A stretch of DNA of 64,000 nucleotides, from assembly GCF_000426285.1 (NCBI RefSeq), contig NZ_AUFB01000007.1, positions 186,001-250,000 on the forward strand, read 5' to 3'. Positions within the stretch are counted from its first letter, which is position 1. Each line of letters starts with the position of its first letter. Position numbers and translations under genes: made by a program. Positions 32,789 through 42,034 of this stretch are shown here, piece after piece. The notes under the pieces were generated by a model. That model saw nothing but the letters and a program-made list of their open reading frames with translations, ran no database searches and was not told where the DNA came from. Source of the stretch: Rhizobium leucaenae USDA 9039 (GTDB lineage Bacteria; Pseudomonadota; Alphaproteobacteria; Rhizobiales; Rhizobiaceae).

Positions 32789-33994
32789 ATGGCCAAACAG
32801 AAAGTCGCAATGCTCACCGCCGGCGGATTGGCGCCCTGTCTCTCTTCTGCTGTCGGCGGTCTGATCCAGCGCTACAGCGACGTGGCGCCCGATCTCGACA
32901 TTATAGCTTATCGCTCCGGTTATCAGGGCGTTCTGCTGGCTGATCGCATCGAGGTGACGCCTGGCATGCGCGAGCGTGCACATTTGTTGCACCGCTACGG
33001 CGGCTCCCCGATCGGCAACAGCCGCGTCAAGCTCACCAACGCCGCCGATTGCGTCAAGCGCGGCCTTGTCAAGGAAGGCGAAAATCCGCTGCGCGTCGCC
33101 GCCGAGCGCCTCGCCTCCGACGGCGTCACCATTCTCCACACGATCGGCGGCGACGACACCAACACGACAGCGGCCGATCTTGCCGCCTATCTCGGCGCCA
33201 ACGGCTACAACCTGACCGTGGTCGGCCTGCCGAAGACGGTCGACAACGACGTCGTGCCGATCCGCCAGTCTCTCGGCGCCTGGACGGCGGCTGAAGTCGG
33301 CGCGCATTTCTTCGATAATGTCAGCAATGAACAGACCGCCGCACCGCGCACCCTCGTCATCCATGAAGTCATGGGCAGAAGCTGCGGCTGGCTGACGGCA
33401 GCGACAGCCCGCGCCTATATCCAGAAGACCAGCGGCAATGAATATGTAGATGGCTTCATGATGAATGCCGCGATGAAGAGCATCGACGGCCTCTACCTGC
33501 CGGAAATGGCGTTCGACATTGAAGCGGAAGCCGACCGCCTGAAGGCCATCATGGATAAGACCGGCCAGGTGACGCTGTTCGTTTCGGAAGGCGCCGCCCT
33601 CGAGGCCATCGTCGCCGAGCGCGAAGCTGCCGGTGAAACCATCAAGCGCGATGCCTTCGGCCATGTGAAGATCGACACCATCAATGTCGGCAACTGGTTC
33701 CAGAAGCAGTTCGCCACACTTCTCGGCGCGGAGCGCTCCCTGGTGCAGAAGTCGGGCTACTTTGCCCGCTCGGCGCCCGCCAACGGCGAAGACCTGCGCC
33801 TGATCCAGGGTATGGTCGATCTCGCCGTCGAAAGCGCATTGAATAAGGTCTCCGGTGTCACCGGCCATGACGAAGGTCAGGGCGGCAAGCTGCGCACCAT
33901 CGAATTCCCGCGCATCAAGGGCGGCAAGCCCTTCGATCTGTCCTTGCCATGGTTCGCCGAGGTCATGGATCATATCGGACAAAAATACGCATAG
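32789..33994 (+). CDS. pfp: Pyrophosphate--fructose 6-phosphate 1-phosphotransferase
   Basis: PPi-dependent phosphofructokinase reversibly phosphorylates fructose 6-phosphate using pyrophosphate instead of ATP. The 401-residue protein has GGDDTNTTA (about 119-127), where Asp replaces the Gly used by ATP enzymes, and PKTVDNDV with the second lysine/aspartate signature of PPi enzymes. The substrate loop MGRSCGWL and the C-terminal sugar-binding elements are intact. AGGAGG precedes the ATG. The gene is monocistronic and divergent from the TerB-DnaJ gene. Rhizobia rely on Entner-Doudoroff catabolism, so its likely role is reversible or gluconeogenic. Confidence 0.94.
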   Translation: MAKQKVAMLTAGGLAPCLSSAVGGLIQRYSDVAPDLDIIAYRSGYQGVLLADRIEVTPGMRERAHLLHRYGGSPIGNSRVKLTNAADCVKRGLVKEGENPLRVAAERLASDGVTILHTIGGDDTNTTAADLAAYLGANGYNLTVVGLPKTVDNDVVPIRQSLGAWTAAEVGAHFFDNVSNEQTAAPRTLVIHEVMGRSCGWLTAATARAYIQKTSGNEYVDGFMMNAAMKSIDGLYLPEMAFDIEAEADRLKAIMDKTGQVTLFVSEGAALEAIVAEREAAGETIKRDAFGHVKIDTINVGNWFQKQFATLLGAERSLVQKSGYFARSAPANGEDLRLIQGMVDLAVESALNKVSGVTGHDEGQGGKLRTIEFPRIKGGKPFDLSLPWFAEVMDHIGQKYA

Positions 33995-34060
33995 TCCTAA
34001 TTGACGGATTACAAATCCAATGTCTTTGCTGGCGGCGAATAGGAATAGAGGGAGGATTCC

Positions 34061-34696
34061 ATGTCCATCGAAACCTGGCTCGCTTTCGCCGCCGCATCCT
34101 GCATCATGCTGGCAATCCCCGGTCCGACCATTCTCCTTGTGATTTCATATGCACTCGGCCACGGTCGCAAGACGGCGCTGGCAACGGTAACCGGCGTAAC
34201 GCTTGGCGATTTTACGGCGATGACTGCTTCGCTCGCTGGTCTTGGCGCTCTTCTCGCCACCTCGGCGACTCTGTTTACGATTCTCAAGCTGATCGGCGCA
34301 GCGTACCTCATGTTTCTGGGAATCAAGCTCTGGCGCGCTCCGATCGTGACGGGTCCGATGGGCGATAATGACAATCTTCCCGAAGAAAAACCGCTGAAGA
34401 TTTTGCTGCACGCTTACGTTGTGACTGCCTTGAACCCGAAGAGCATCGTCTTCTTCATCGCCTTCGTGCCGCAGTTTCTCGACCTCTCTAAGCCCTTCCT
34501 TCAGCAAACCGTTATTTTGGAGGCTACTTTCCTCACCCTGGCCGCGCTGAACTCACTCGTTTACGTTTTCGTCGCCGACATGGCGCGCGGTTTTATTCGC
34601 AAGGCAAGCGTGCAACGCGTCGTCAACCGCACGGGTGGAACCCTGTTGATAGCGGCCGGCGCGGTAACCGCCGGATATCGCCGGATGGCTGCTTAA
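34061..34696 (+). CDS. LysE/RhtB-family amino acid exporter
   Basis: This 211-residue inner-membrane protein has six predicted helices and the LysE/RhtB motif IPGPTILLVISYALGHGRKTAL near the N-terminus. The family exports basic amino acids, threonine, homoserine lactones or related compounds. The substrate is not determinable. GGGAGG precedes the ATG. It lies 66 bp after pfp in the same direction, but no functional link is obvious. Confidence 0.88.
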   Translation: MSIETWLAFAAASCIMLAIPGPTILLVISYALGHGRKTALATVTGVTLGDFTAMTASLAGLGALLATSATLFTILKLIGAAYLMFLGIKLWRAPIVTGPMGDNDNLPEEKPLKILLHAYVVTALNPKSIVFFIAFVPQFLDLSKPFLQQTVILEATFLTLAALNSLVYVFVADMARGFIRKASVQRVVNRTGGTLLIAAGAVTAGYRRMAA

Positions 34697-34810
34697 TGCC
34701 GTCCAGGGTTGCGGGGCGATCACGGATAGGTTAATGGGGGATTCATAAATTTATCAACCCTGTGGCTGATTTGCACCGCAGGGCGGTATGGTTTTTTCGA
34801 AAGTGACAGA

Positions 34811-36004
34811 ATGGTAACGATCGGATTTCCCAGCCTAAAGCGTAGCGTTGCCTTTTCGGCAATGATGTGCGGCGTCCTGGCAGGGTGTGCAAGCACTCAG
34901 CAGCAAACGTCCCAGGCAGAACTCCCGTCGGCACAAACCAACGTGCCGCATCCGAATACAAACCCGGCTACGGTCGGTGCTGCATCGCCCACGGGCGGCG
35001 CAGCGGTGGCTTCTTCCACCACACCGGCAACAAGCCTTCAGACTCAGCCTCAGCAGCAGGCAGCAATGATGAAATCGGGCCGAGTTGGCGCCAGCCCGGT
35101 CGATCAGAATCAGATCCAGTCAGCGCAGAACCGCATGGGTGCTCCGACGGCTATTGGGCCGAATGCGGCCAACCAGGGCACCGTCGCCATAGCGGCTGTC
35201 ACCGGTACGCCAGCAGCGAACACACCGGCAGCGACCGGCACACCGGCAGCAAACGCATCCGCCGCCGCGGCCTATGCGGCTTCCGACGAACCCGTGGTCC
35301 CCTCTGTCGTCGCCATCCCGATCCCGAATCCGGCACGTCCGGGCGATACCGCGCTTCTGCCGGTGTCGGGTTCCGCGGCCCAAGGTCAAGCAACCATTCC
35401 GATGACATCGGACGTGGCGGCCATTCAGTCCGTCGTTCCGACGCCCCGCCCCGGCGAAGATGCGCCGATCATGGCGCCGGCCGAAGTCGCTTATGCCGCG
35501 CCCATGCAGATTGCCGGCATGGGTTATGCGGACACGCGCATGCATTACGATTTCAACTTCGATGCCAGCGGCCCGACGGTCGTTTCGGCGGTGCTGACCC
35601 CTCAGAATTACGATTCCGATGTGCCGCCGGAGGAGAAGAGCTACGTTTCGAGGCTCATTCAGAAATACGCCAAGCTTTACGAAATTCCGGAATCCTTGAT
35701 CCATCGCGTCGTTCATCGCGAAAGCCGCTACAATCCGAAGGCCTATAACCGGGGCGGTTATTTCGGCCTGATGCAGATCAGATACAACACGGCCAAGTCG
35801 ATGGGTTATGAAGGTCCGCCTGCAGGCCTGCTCGATGCGGAGACCAACATCAAATATGCCGCGAAATATCTGCGCGGCGCCTGGATGGTGGCTGACAACA
35901 AGGCCGAGAACAAAGAAGTGAATGCTGTTCAGCTCTATGCGCGTGGCTACTATTATGATGCCAAGCGCAAAGGCCTTTCGGACGTCGCCCAGGGCAACTA
36001 CTGA
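34811..36004 (+). CDS. Lytic transglycosylase lipoprotein with Ala/Thr-rich linker
   Basis: This 397-residue predicted lipoprotein has a signal peptide ending in a lipobox (LAGC, Cys26). About 220 residues of low-complexity Ala/Pro/Thr/Gln sequence follow, including the near-repeat TPAAN-TPAAT-GTPAAN around 133-148. The C-terminus is an SLT domain (about 275-390) with catalytic Glu304 (HRESRYNP), GLMQIRYNTAKSMGY and a later LYARGYYYDA motif. The linker is long enough to cross from the outer membrane to the glycan layer. The start is uncertain: the ribosome site before ATG 34811 is weak, and internal Met18/19 would destroy most of the signal. Confidence 0.87.
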   Translation: MVTIGFPSLKRSVAFSAMMCGVLAGCASTQQQTSQAELPSAQTNVPHPNTNPATVGAASPTGGAAVASSTTPATSLQTQPQQQAAMMKSGRVGASPVDQNQIQSAQNRMGAPTAIGPNAANQGTVAIAAVTGTPAANTPAATGTPAANASAAAAYAASDEPVVPSVVAIPIPNPARPGDTALLPVSGSAAQGQATIPMTSDVAAIQSVVPTPRPGEDAPIMAPAEVAYAAPMQIAGMGYADTRMHYDFNFDASGPTVVSAVLTPQNYDSDVPPEEKSYVSRLIQKYAKLYEIPESLIHRVVHRESRYNPKAYNRGGYFGLMQIRYNTAKSMGYEGPPAGLLDAETNIKYAAKYLRGAWMVADNKAENKEVNAVQLYARGYYYDAKRKGLSDVAQGNY

Positions 36005-36014
36005 TTCGGGCGGA

Positions 36015-37427
36015 TCACTCCGCCAGCTCCGGTTGGGCCATCTCCTGACCGGCGCTGGTAATATCCAGAATCTTCTTCAGCAGAAGTTGCGGCTTGTAGT
36101 CCAGCCAACCCGGCGTCAGGCCCATGCGCACGAGCACGAGATTGGCTGAGGGCACGATGGCGACGCTTTGGCCATCATGTCCGAGCATCCACAACGTGTC
36201 CGCCGGCAGGCCGAACTGCGCGTTCGATCCACCAGGGCCGGCAAGCCAGGCTTGAACCTGCGTATAGATGCCTTCCGAAGCCGTCGTCGGGGTGCGCATC
36301 GCGCCGACAAAGCCTTCCGGCAACAGGCGCTGGCCCTTCCAGACACCATCCTGCAGCAGGAATTGCCCGAAGCGCGCCCAGTCGCGCGGCGTCGCATAAA
36401 GATAGGAACTGCCGACGAAGGTGCCGCGTTCATCGGCCTCCAACACAGCGCTGGACATGCCGAGCGGCGCAAACAGCGCTTCACGCGGATAGGCGATCGC
36501 AGCACTCTCATTCGGAAGCTTGTTCATCCAAAGCCTTGAGAGCAGCGTTGCCGTGCCGCTGGAATAGTTGAAGCGCTCGCCGGCGGCCGCCTCTTGAGGC
36601 GCATTCGCCGCAACCCTCGTCGAGTCGGGATCGAGATAGAGCATGCGCGTCACGTCGGAGACGGCACCATAGCCCTCATTGAAGGCTAGGCCGCTCTCCA
36701 TGCTGAGGAGATCGCTGAGCTTGATGTTCTTGCGGGCATCGTTGCTCCATTGCGGCAAAAGGTTCTGATCGTCGAAGGACATGCGGCCGGAAAGCATCAG
36801 ACGGCCGATGATGGCGGCATTGACCGTCTTGGTCATCGACCAGCCGATCAACGGCGTGCTTTTGTCGAACCCGTCGCCATAGGCCTCCGCGACGATATGG
36901 CCGTTCTTGACCACGACGATAGCGCGCATGGCGGGACCGGCAAAGTCCTGATTGGCAAGGAGCTTCGAGAGCGCCCGCCCGGTTTCATCCTGGCCCAGCG
37001 CAACCCTATCGCCATCCGGCCAAAGAGAATCGCTCTTGGCCGCCCTCACCTTATTGAGGAATACCGCGCTACGCGCCGCCGGCAGATCACCGTCCGGAAC
37101 CGTCGTGCAGCCGAGCGCGCCGCGGTAAAGCGCATAGTTTGGTGCAAACATGCCGAGGAAACGCGCGGTGACCACGCCTTCCTCCCGATTGACCGAAACC
37201 TGGACAAGCTTCAGCGCCGGATTACCTGGCGCCTGCACGTCATCGGCCATTATCCGCTCGGGATCGCGCCTGGCGATAAAAGTATTCGAGCAGACGATCT
37301 TGGCGGCGTAGCCGTCGCCGACTCTCAGCAATTCCGGCGGCCAGACCCATAGCCAGACGGCACCGCTCGCGACAATGATCAGCAACAAAAGAACAAGAGC
37401 CCCGATCACTCTCGATATCAAACGCAT
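36015..37427 (-). CDS. Membrane-anchored serine hydrolase, class C beta-lactamase fold
   Basis: This 470-residue protein (ATG 37425-37427, GGAGG upstream) has an N-terminal membrane segment (LVLLLLIIVASGAVWLWVW) and then a serine beta-lactamase/esterase domain. The catalytic SxxK is at Ser197-Lys200 (SMTK), with a YSSG tyrosine motif and a late GHDGQ segment. It resembles the 6-aminohexanoate-dimer hydrolase and EstB-like branch, not a clinical beta-lactamase. It probably acts in the periplasm on an amide or ester, possibly D-amino peptides. The substrate is unknown. It is convergent with the transglycosylase at 34811 and divergent from btaA. Confidence 0.8.
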   Translation of the reverse strand: MRLISRVIGALVLLLLIIVASGAVWLWVWPPELLRVGDGYAAKIVCSNTFIARRDPERIMADDVQAPGNPALKLVQVSVNREEGVVTARFLGMFAPNYALYRGALGCTTVPDGDLPAARSAVFLNKVRAAKSDSLWPDGDRVALGQDETGRALSKLLANQDFAGPAMRAIVVVKNGHIVAEAYGDGFDKSTPLIGWSMTKTVNAAIIGRLMLSGRMSFDDQNLLPQWSNDARKNIKLSDLLSMESGLAFNEGYGAVSDVTRMLYLDPDSTRVAANAPQEAAAGERFNYSSGTATLLSRLWMNKLPNESAAIAYPREALFAPLGMSSAVLEADERGTFVGSSYLYATPRDWARFGQFLLQDGVWKGQRLLPEGFVGAMRTPTTASEGIYTQVQAWLAGPGGSNAQFGLPADTLWMLGHDGQSVAIVPSANLVLVRMGLTPGWLDYKPQLLLKKILDITSAGQEMAQPELAE

Positions 37428-37593
37428 ATCACACACCCTCCGAAGGTTTGCGGAGACAATCAGGAAACGCTGCAATATGAAAGACCTATCCTCGTCGCAG
37501 CTTTGCAAATATCGGCGAGACCATCCTTTGGGCCGAATCTGCCAACAGCCCACGTCATCAGACTGTAGCATTGCCGGGTTACACGCGCTGAAC

Positions 37594-37611
37594 CTGACAA
37601 ATCGGTGACAA
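37594..37611 (-). promoter_or_regulatory. Possible PhoB box at the btaA start
   Basis: Plus-strand CTGACAA-ATCG-GTGACAA reads on the minus strand as TTGTCAC-CGAT-TTGTCAG: two TGTCA cores in 7-mers with a 4-bp spacer, the layout of a Pho box. It matches 10 of 14 consensus positions (CTGTCAT twice). It ends only seven bases before the btaA ATG and points away from btaA, so a role is uncertain. Confidence 0.35.
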
Positions 37612-37618
37612 GACTCAG

Positions 37619-38866
37619 ATGACGGAATTTGCCCCGGATGCCGGTCTCCACAAGAATCGGAAACTCAAGGACGCTCTGCTGCAACACAAGGCGCTGTCGA
37701 AGGCCGGCTTTTCCGAGCGCCTGTTCGGCATGTTGTTTTCCGGGCTTGTCTATCCGCAGATCTGGGAGGATCCGGATATCGACATGGAAGCGATGGAGCT
37801 TCAGCCGCACCACCGCATCGTCACGATCGGCTCCGGCGGCTGCAACATGCTCGCCTATCTCTCTCAGAACCCGGCTTCCATCGATGTCGTCGACCTCAAT
37901 CGTCACCATATCGCGCTGAACAAGCTCAAGCTCGCCGCCTTCCGGCTACTGCCCGGCCATGCCGATCTGGTGCGCTTCTTCGGCACGCCGAACGTTAGCG
38001 CCAACAGCCAGGCATACGACCAGTTCATCGCGCCGCGCCTCGATCCGGCAACCGCCGCTTACTGGGATGGCCGTGACATGTATGGTCGTCGTCGCGTCAC
38101 CGTGTTCAACCGCAACATCTACAAGACCGGCCTGCTCGGCCGCTTCATCGGTGCTGCCCATGTGCTTGCCCGCCTGCACGGCGTCCGCCTCGCCAAGATG
38201 ACGGAAGCACGCACCGTTCGCGAACAGCGGCAGTTCTTTGACGACGAGATTGCGCCGATCTTCGACAAGCCAATGGTGCGCTGGCTGCTCGGCCGCAAGA
38301 GCTCACTTTTCGGCCTCGGCATTCCGCCGCAGCAATATGACGAACTTGCAAGCCTCGCCGGTGACGATTCCATATCGGGCGTCCTGAAGCACCGTCTGGA
38401 AAAGCTGGCGTGCCACTTCCCGATGCGCGACAATTATTTTGCCTGGCAGGCCTTCGCGCGGTGCTATGCCGGCCAGCACCAGGGGCCGCTACCAACCTAT
38501 CTGCGGCCCGAGCACTACGCTGCCATTCGCGCCAATGCCGACCGCGTCGACGTTCACCATGCCAACTTCACCGAACTCCTGGCCTCCAAGCCCGCCGCTT
38601 CGCGTGACCGCTATATCCTGCTCGATGCGCAGGATTGGATGACCGACGAACAGCTCAACGATCTCTGGGCGGAAATTACCCGCACGGCCCGTGAAGGCGC
38701 TCGCGTCATCTTCCGGACCGCTGCCGAAAAGAGCATCATCGAAGGCCGCCTGTCTCCAGCTATTCGCGAACAGTGGGTCTATTTCGAAGAGCGCTCGCAA
38801 GAGCTTAACGCCCGCGATCGCTCGGCGATTTACGGCGGCTTCCACATCTACGGGAAAAAAGCGTGA
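37619..38866 (+). CDS. btaA: SAM:diacylglycerol 3-amino-3-carboxypropyltransferase BtaA
   Basis: BtaA transfers the aminocarboxypropyl group of S-adenosylmethionine to diacylglycerol, the first step to the betaine lipid DGTS, which replaces phospholipids when phosphate is scarce. The 415-residue protein (DUF3419 type) has the SAM loop GSGGCN (71-76), an acidic motif VDLN (91-94) and the conserved start GLVYPQIWEDP. The start ATG is at 37619. btaB follows with a GTGA four-base overlap, as in Sinorhizobium and Rhodobacter. Confidence 0.95.
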   Translation: MTEFAPDAGLHKNRKLKDALLQHKALSKAGFSERLFGMLFSGLVYPQIWEDPDIDMEAMELQPHHRIVTIGSGGCNMLAYLSQNPASIDVVDLNRHHIALNKLKLAAFRLLPGHADLVRFFGTPNVSANSQAYDQFIAPRLDPATAAYWDGRDMYGRRRVTVFNRNIYKTGLLGRFIGAAHVLARLHGVRLAKMTEARTVREQRQFFDDEIAPIFDKPMVRWLLGRKSSLFGLGIPPQQYDELASLAGDDSISGVLKHRLEKLACHFPMRDNYFAWQAFARCYAGQHQGPLPTYLRPEHYAAIRANADRVDVHHANFTELLASKPAASRDRYILLDAQDWMTDEQLNDLWAEITRTAREGARVIFRTAAEKSIIEGRLSPAIREQWVYFEERSQELNARDRSAIYGGFHIYGKKA

Positions 38867-39537
38867 GCCAGGCGGATACAGGTCTTCAGACGAGCTCGGA
38901 GAATCATGCCGGACTGATGGACGGCATGTACCGCTACCAGCGGCACATCTACGACCTGACCCGCAAATATTACCTCTTCGGCCGCGACCGCACCATTGCG
39001 AACCTCAACGTGCCCAATGGCGGTTCGCTGCTGGAAGTGGGCTGCGGCACCGGCCGCAACATGTTGCTGGCCCATCGCCGCTTCCCGTCGGCCAGGCTTT
39101 ACGGCCTCGACATCTCCCAGGAGATGCTAATCTCGGCCCGCAACAATTTTCGCGGCCTGAAACAGGTACCGGACTTCCGCGTCGCCGATGCCACCGCCTT
39201 CTCGGCCGCGGATTTCGGTGCCGACGGTTTCGACCGTGTGATGATCTCCTACGCGCTGTCGATGATCCCCGACTGGAAAAGCGCAATCGATGCCTCGCTG
39301 GATGCGGTCGTTCCCGGCGGCGAACTGCATATCGTCGATTTCGGCCAGCAAGAGCGCTTGCCCGGTTGGTTCCGCACCATGCTGAAGGGCTGGCTGAAAA
39401 AGTTTCACGTCACGCCGCGGGCCGATCTCCGCGACATACTGGAAGAGCGGGTTCAGGCGCGCGGCGCGAAGCTCGCATTCGAGCAGATCGGGCGGGGTTA
39501 TGCCTGGAGAGCGGTCGTCACCAAGCCGAGCGCCTAG
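38863..39537 (+). CDS. btaB: Diacylglyceryl-homoserine N-methyltransferase BtaB
   Basis: BtaB adds three methyl groups from S-adenosylmethionine to diacylglyceryl-homoserine, giving DGTS. The 224-residue protein starts at GTG 38863-38865, overlapping the btaA stop (GTGA). It has a class I methyltransferase core: motif I LLEVGCGTG (56-64), DISQEML, and motif IV around DRVMISYALSMIPD. Coupled synthesis with btaA is likely. Confidence 0.94.
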   Translation: MSQADTGLQTSSENHAGLMDGMYRYQRHIYDLTRKYYLFGRDRTIANLNVPNGGSLLEVGCGTGRNMLLAHRRFPSARLYGLDISQEMLISARNNFRGLKQVPDFRVADATAFSAADFGADGFDRVMISYALSMIPDWKSAIDASLDAVVPGGELHIVDFGQQERLPGWFRTMLKGWLKKFHVTPRADLRDILEERVQARGAKLAFEQIGRGYAWRAVVTKPSA

Positions 39538-39756
39538 CCAAAAGAGCGGAATTTGGCATGGAATCCGCTAATACCGCATTCCAAGTATAAGAATTTACTT
39601 GAAGATAACGCATTTTTTACGTTGATATGGTTAAAAAGTGGCGAGGCCGGCTGAAAACAGCTTGGTCCTTTGCCTCTTTTGGATTTTTGGGGACCACACA
39701 TCACGGAAAGCCAAGTCTTGGGGCAGCAAGATTACTCGCGCCATAACGGGATATCC

Positions 39757-40548
39757 ATGCGCAGGCTTCTGTCATGCTTACTGCCGCTCGCCCTTCTTCT
39801 GAATAGCTGCACTATGGGGTATGACAGCTTTCAGACGGCCTCGATACCGAAGACGCGTTTCAAGGACACGAAGCCGCAGGATTTCGGCCGCGACCATCCA
39901 GAACGCCACCCGATCCATGGCATCGACATTTCGAAATGGCAGGGCGATATCGACTGGCAGTCGGTGAAGGGCTCAGGCATCGCCTTCGTCTTTATCAAGG
40001 CGACGGAAGGCAAGGATAGGGTCGATGACCGCTTCAACGAATATTGGCGGGAAGCAAATACAGCCGGCATTCCCTATGCGCCCTATCATTTCTACTATTT
40101 CTGCTCGACGGCGGACGACCAGGCCGACTGGTTCATCCACAATGTGCCGAAGAATGCGATGATGCTGCCGCCGGTGCTCGACGTCGAGTGGAACGCCGAA
40201 TCCAAGACCTGTCGCACCCGGCCCGATCCGCAGACCGTACGCATAGAGATCAAGCGCTTCATGGACCGCCTGGAAGCCTATTACGGCAAGCGCCCGATCA
40301 TCTACACGTCTGTCGACTTCCACCGTGACAATCTGGCCGGCTATTTCAAGGACTATCATTTCTGGGTCCGCTCGGTCGCCAAGCATCCGACGGTGACCTA
40401 TGCCGATCGCCCCTGGGCCTTTTGGCAATACACCTCGACGGGTTTGATTCCGGGTATCAAGGGGCCGACGGACATCAATGTTTTTGCCGGTTCCGAACAG
40501 AATTGGCACGACTGGGTGGCGGTAGTAGAGAAGAAAGGAAATTCTTGA
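39757..40548 (+). CDS. GH25 lysozyme-like lipoprotein
   Basis: Glycoside hydrolase family 25 enzymes are N,O-diacetylmuramidases that cut peptidoglycan. The 263-residue product from ATG 39757 has a lipoprotein signal (LLLNSC, Cys18). The GH25 domain (about 53-255) has Asp57 (GIDIS), Glu84 (KATEG), and the catalytic pair Asp142-x-Glu144 (LDVEW). The late FWQYTSTG motif completes the barrel. An upstream in-frame extension (to 39670) lacks a ribosome site and would bury the signal. The gene is monocistronic between btaB and another cell-wall hydrolase. Confidence 0.9.
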   Translation: MRRLLSCLLPLALLLNSCTMGYDSFQTASIPKTRFKDTKPQDFGRDHPERHPIHGIDISKWQGDIDWQSVKGSGIAFVFIKATEGKDRVDDRFNEYWREANTAGIPYAPYHFYYFCSTADDQADWFIHNVPKNAMMLPPVLDVEWNAESKTCRTRPDPQTVRIEIKRFMDRLEAYYGKRPIIYTSVDFHRDNLAGYFKDYHFWVRSVAKHPTVTYADRPWAFWQYTSTGLIPGIKGPTDINVFAGSEQNWHDWVAVVEKKGNS

Positions 40549-40627
40549 GACTGCCTGAACTTCTCTCTTGCTTCTGTCACAATCTTCTGTGAAAGCGACC
40601 CTATTCTATCAGCAAAGAGGATCGCTC

Positions 40628-41872
40628 ATGGCCCCCTATACCATCAGACGCAGCGCACTCGCGTTGGTCTTCGCTTCAGCCATGGCAAGCGTGGCAATGG
40701 CTGAGAACGCGACTCCAACCGCGGCGCCGAATGCAGGTGGAACCAGCGCCCCACAGGCGCCTTGCGGCGGCGACCTCTCGTCCTTCCTGGCCGGCGTCAA
40801 GGCCGAGGCGATCGCCGCCGGTGCCGATGCTGCGGCCGCGGACAAGACGCTCGCCGGTGCTCAGATCGACCAAAAGGTCCTCTCCATGGACCGCGGCCAG
40901 GGCGTTTTCCGCCAGACGTTCCTCGAATTCTCGCAGCGCACCGTCAGCCAGGCCCGCCTCGACATCGGCCGCCAGAAGATCAAGCAATATGCCGATGTCT
41001 TCGCCAAGGCAGAGCAGGACTACGGCGTGCCACCCGGCGTCATCACCGCCTATTGGGCGATGGAAACCGATTTCGGCGCCGTTCAGGGCAATTTCAACAC
41101 CCGCAATGCGCTCGTGACCCTCTCCCACGACTGCCGGCGCCCCGAGTTTTTCCGCCCGCGCCTGATTTCATATATTGAAATGGTGCAGCACGGCGACGCC
41201 GATCCGGAAACCACGACGGGTGCATGGGCCGGCGAAATCGGCCAGACGCAGATGCTACCGCCCTCGATCATTGCTTTCGGTGTTGATGGCGATGGCGACG
41301 GCCATGTCAATTTGAAGACAAGCGCACCAGACGTCATTCTCACGACGGCGCGATACATCCAGAGCCTGGGCTTCCAGCGCGGCCAACCCTGGCTGCAGGA
41401 GGTTACGGTGCCGGATAATCTGCCCTGGGAAAAATCCGGCCTAGGCGGCCCCCTCACCGCCGCCGACTGGTTCCAGCTCGGCGTCAAGCCCCGCGACGGC
41501 AACACGAATTTCGGTTCGCTGCCGGCTGCCCTCATCCTGCCGCAGGGCCGTAAGGGCCCGGCTTTTCTTACTTATCCCAACTACAACGCCTATCTCGAAT
41601 GGAACCAGTCGTTCATCTACACGACATCCGCAGCCTATTTCGCCACCCGTTTTGCCGGCGCTCCAACCTACAATAAGGGCACACCGGAAGCGGGTCTGAA
41701 CGATGGCGATATGAAAGCGCTTCAGACCAAGCTCACGGCACGCGGCTACGATGTCGGCAAGATCGATGGCATTCTCGGCTCGGGCACGCGAGTCGCTGTT
41801 CAAAAGGAACAATTTCGCCTCGGTCTTCCCGCCGACGGTTGGGCGACGCAATCATTGCTGAACGCGCTTTAA
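40628..41872 (+). CDS. Lytic murein transglycosylase (MltB type) with PG-binding domain
   Basis: This 414-residue exported enzyme (ATG 40628, GAGG eight bases upstream) has a Sec signal ending AMA-EN near 25. The SLT_2/MltB-like catalytic domain (about 50-345) has the catalytic Glu146 (YWAMETDFG), the GEIGQTQMLPPS motif and the DGDGDGHVNL loop. A C-terminal PG_binding_1 domain (about 355-412) follows. No lipobox is visible, so the protein is soluble in the periplasm. It is followed by a clear terminator. Confidence 0.92.
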   Translation: MAPYTIRRSALALVFASAMASVAMAENATPTAAPNAGGTSAPQAPCGGDLSSFLAGVKAEAIAAGADAAAADKTLAGAQIDQKVLSMDRGQGVFRQTFLEFSQRTVSQARLDIGRQKIKQYADVFAKAEQDYGVPPGVITAYWAMETDFGAVQGNFNTRNALVTLSHDCRRPEFFRPRLISYIEMVQHGDADPETTTGAWAGEIGQTQMLPPSIIAFGVDGDGDGHVNLKTSAPDVILTTARYIQSLGFQRGQPWLQEVTVPDNLPWEKSGLGGPLTAADWFQLGVKPRDGNTNFGSLPAALILPQGRKGPAFLTYPNYNAYLEWNQSFIYTTSAAYFATRFAGAPTYNKGTPEAGLNDGDMKALQTKLTARGYDVGKIDGILGSGTRVAVQKEQFRLGLPADGWATQSLLNAL

Positions 41873-41892
41873 GCGCTATTGCCCTGGTATAG

Positions 41893-41917
41893 AAAGGCGG
41901 CCTCTGGTCGCCTTTTT
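41893..41917 (+). terminator. Terminator of the MltB-type gene
   Basis: AAAGGCG pairs with CGCCTTT, extended by three inner pairs with a 3-base loop, followed by TT and C. It begins 21 bp after the stop codon. Confidence 0.82.
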
Positions 41918-42034
41918 CCGTTTTATGGACCGGCAACTATCCGGTGCTCTTTCACACAAATAGAGGTTCGCAAGAAACGGGTGGCAAGCGCCTCTCCTTT
42001 CGCCAAAATAACCGAAATGGCGGAGGCGCATCCG

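Noticed and set aside
32750..33982. 410-codon minus-strand frame opposite pfp
   Set aside because: Codon-position mirror of a real gene. The plus strand carries clear PPi-phosphofructokinase motifs.
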